Positions 20,856 through 20,860 of a stretch of 20,860 bases of DNA are shown here, one piece after another. This stretch comes from Bigelowiella natans CCMP2755. Lineage: Eukaryota > Cercozoa > Chlorarachniophyceae. The notes beneath the pieces were generated by a model. It searched no databases and was not told the origin of the DNA. It worked only from the letters and a program-made list of their open reading frames with translations. Each line of letters begins with the position of its first letter. Positions within the stretch are counted from its first letter, which is position 1. Made by a program: the position numbers and the translations under genes. The stretch lies in NCBI GenBank assembly GCA_000320545.1, contig ADNK01000740.1, positions 2,501 to 23,360 of the forward strand. Reading direction: 5' to 3'.

Positions 20856-20860
20856 TATAG
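20703..20860. other. Right edge: possible gene E intron with (AT)n run
   Basis: Upstream of the acceptor at 20703 are short TAC/CAC runs and, at 20816-20852, an (AT)n microsatellite. I could not identify the next exon of gene E here. Confidence 0.4.

Overview
The window is nuclear DNA of an intron-rich microbial eukaryote (a protist or alga). Coding exons are mostly 26-150 nt, nearly all introns are GT-AG, and the introns and spacers are full of microsatellites. Nothing looks bacterial or viral. I cannot place the lineage. The SPFH protein resembles Amoebozoa-type vacuolins and the channel is a eukaryotic MscS type, but neither fixes the clade. All gene models below were joined by hand from splice signals and reading-frame phase; most exon chains close exactly in frame.

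Layout: (A) minus strand 385-1326, six exons, a 155-residue membrane-anchored coiled-coil protein of unknown function. (B) plus strand 2030-5692, about 16 exons, a 474-residue SPFH/Band 7 (vacuolin/flotillin-like) protein. (C) minus strand 7102-15492, about 30 exons, a 710-residue MscS-family mechanosensitive channel with a coiled-coil and Lys/Asp/Glu-rich tail. (D) plus strand 15863-17824, two exons, a 630-residue protein with two ubiquitin-like folds, IQ motifs and a C-terminal hydrophobic helix. (E) minus strand 19095 to at least 20702, the 3' part of an unrecognised gene that runs towards or past the right edge.

Orientation alternates (- + - + -). A/B and C/D therefore start head to head across spacers of about 700 and 370 bp, while B/C and D/E end tail to tail across spacers of about 1.4 and 1.3 kb. 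The A/B spacer holds a 51-bp tandem duplication.

B and C are both membrane proteins (microdomain scaffold, tension-gated channel), and D has calmodulin-type IQ sites. No operon-like logic applies in this genome and I do not infer a shared pathway. The most unusual points are the domain make-up of D and its nearly intronless body beside very intron-dense neighbours, one SPFH intron that fits best as a non-GT-AG intron between GGATT repeats, and simple repeats that serve as splice signals.
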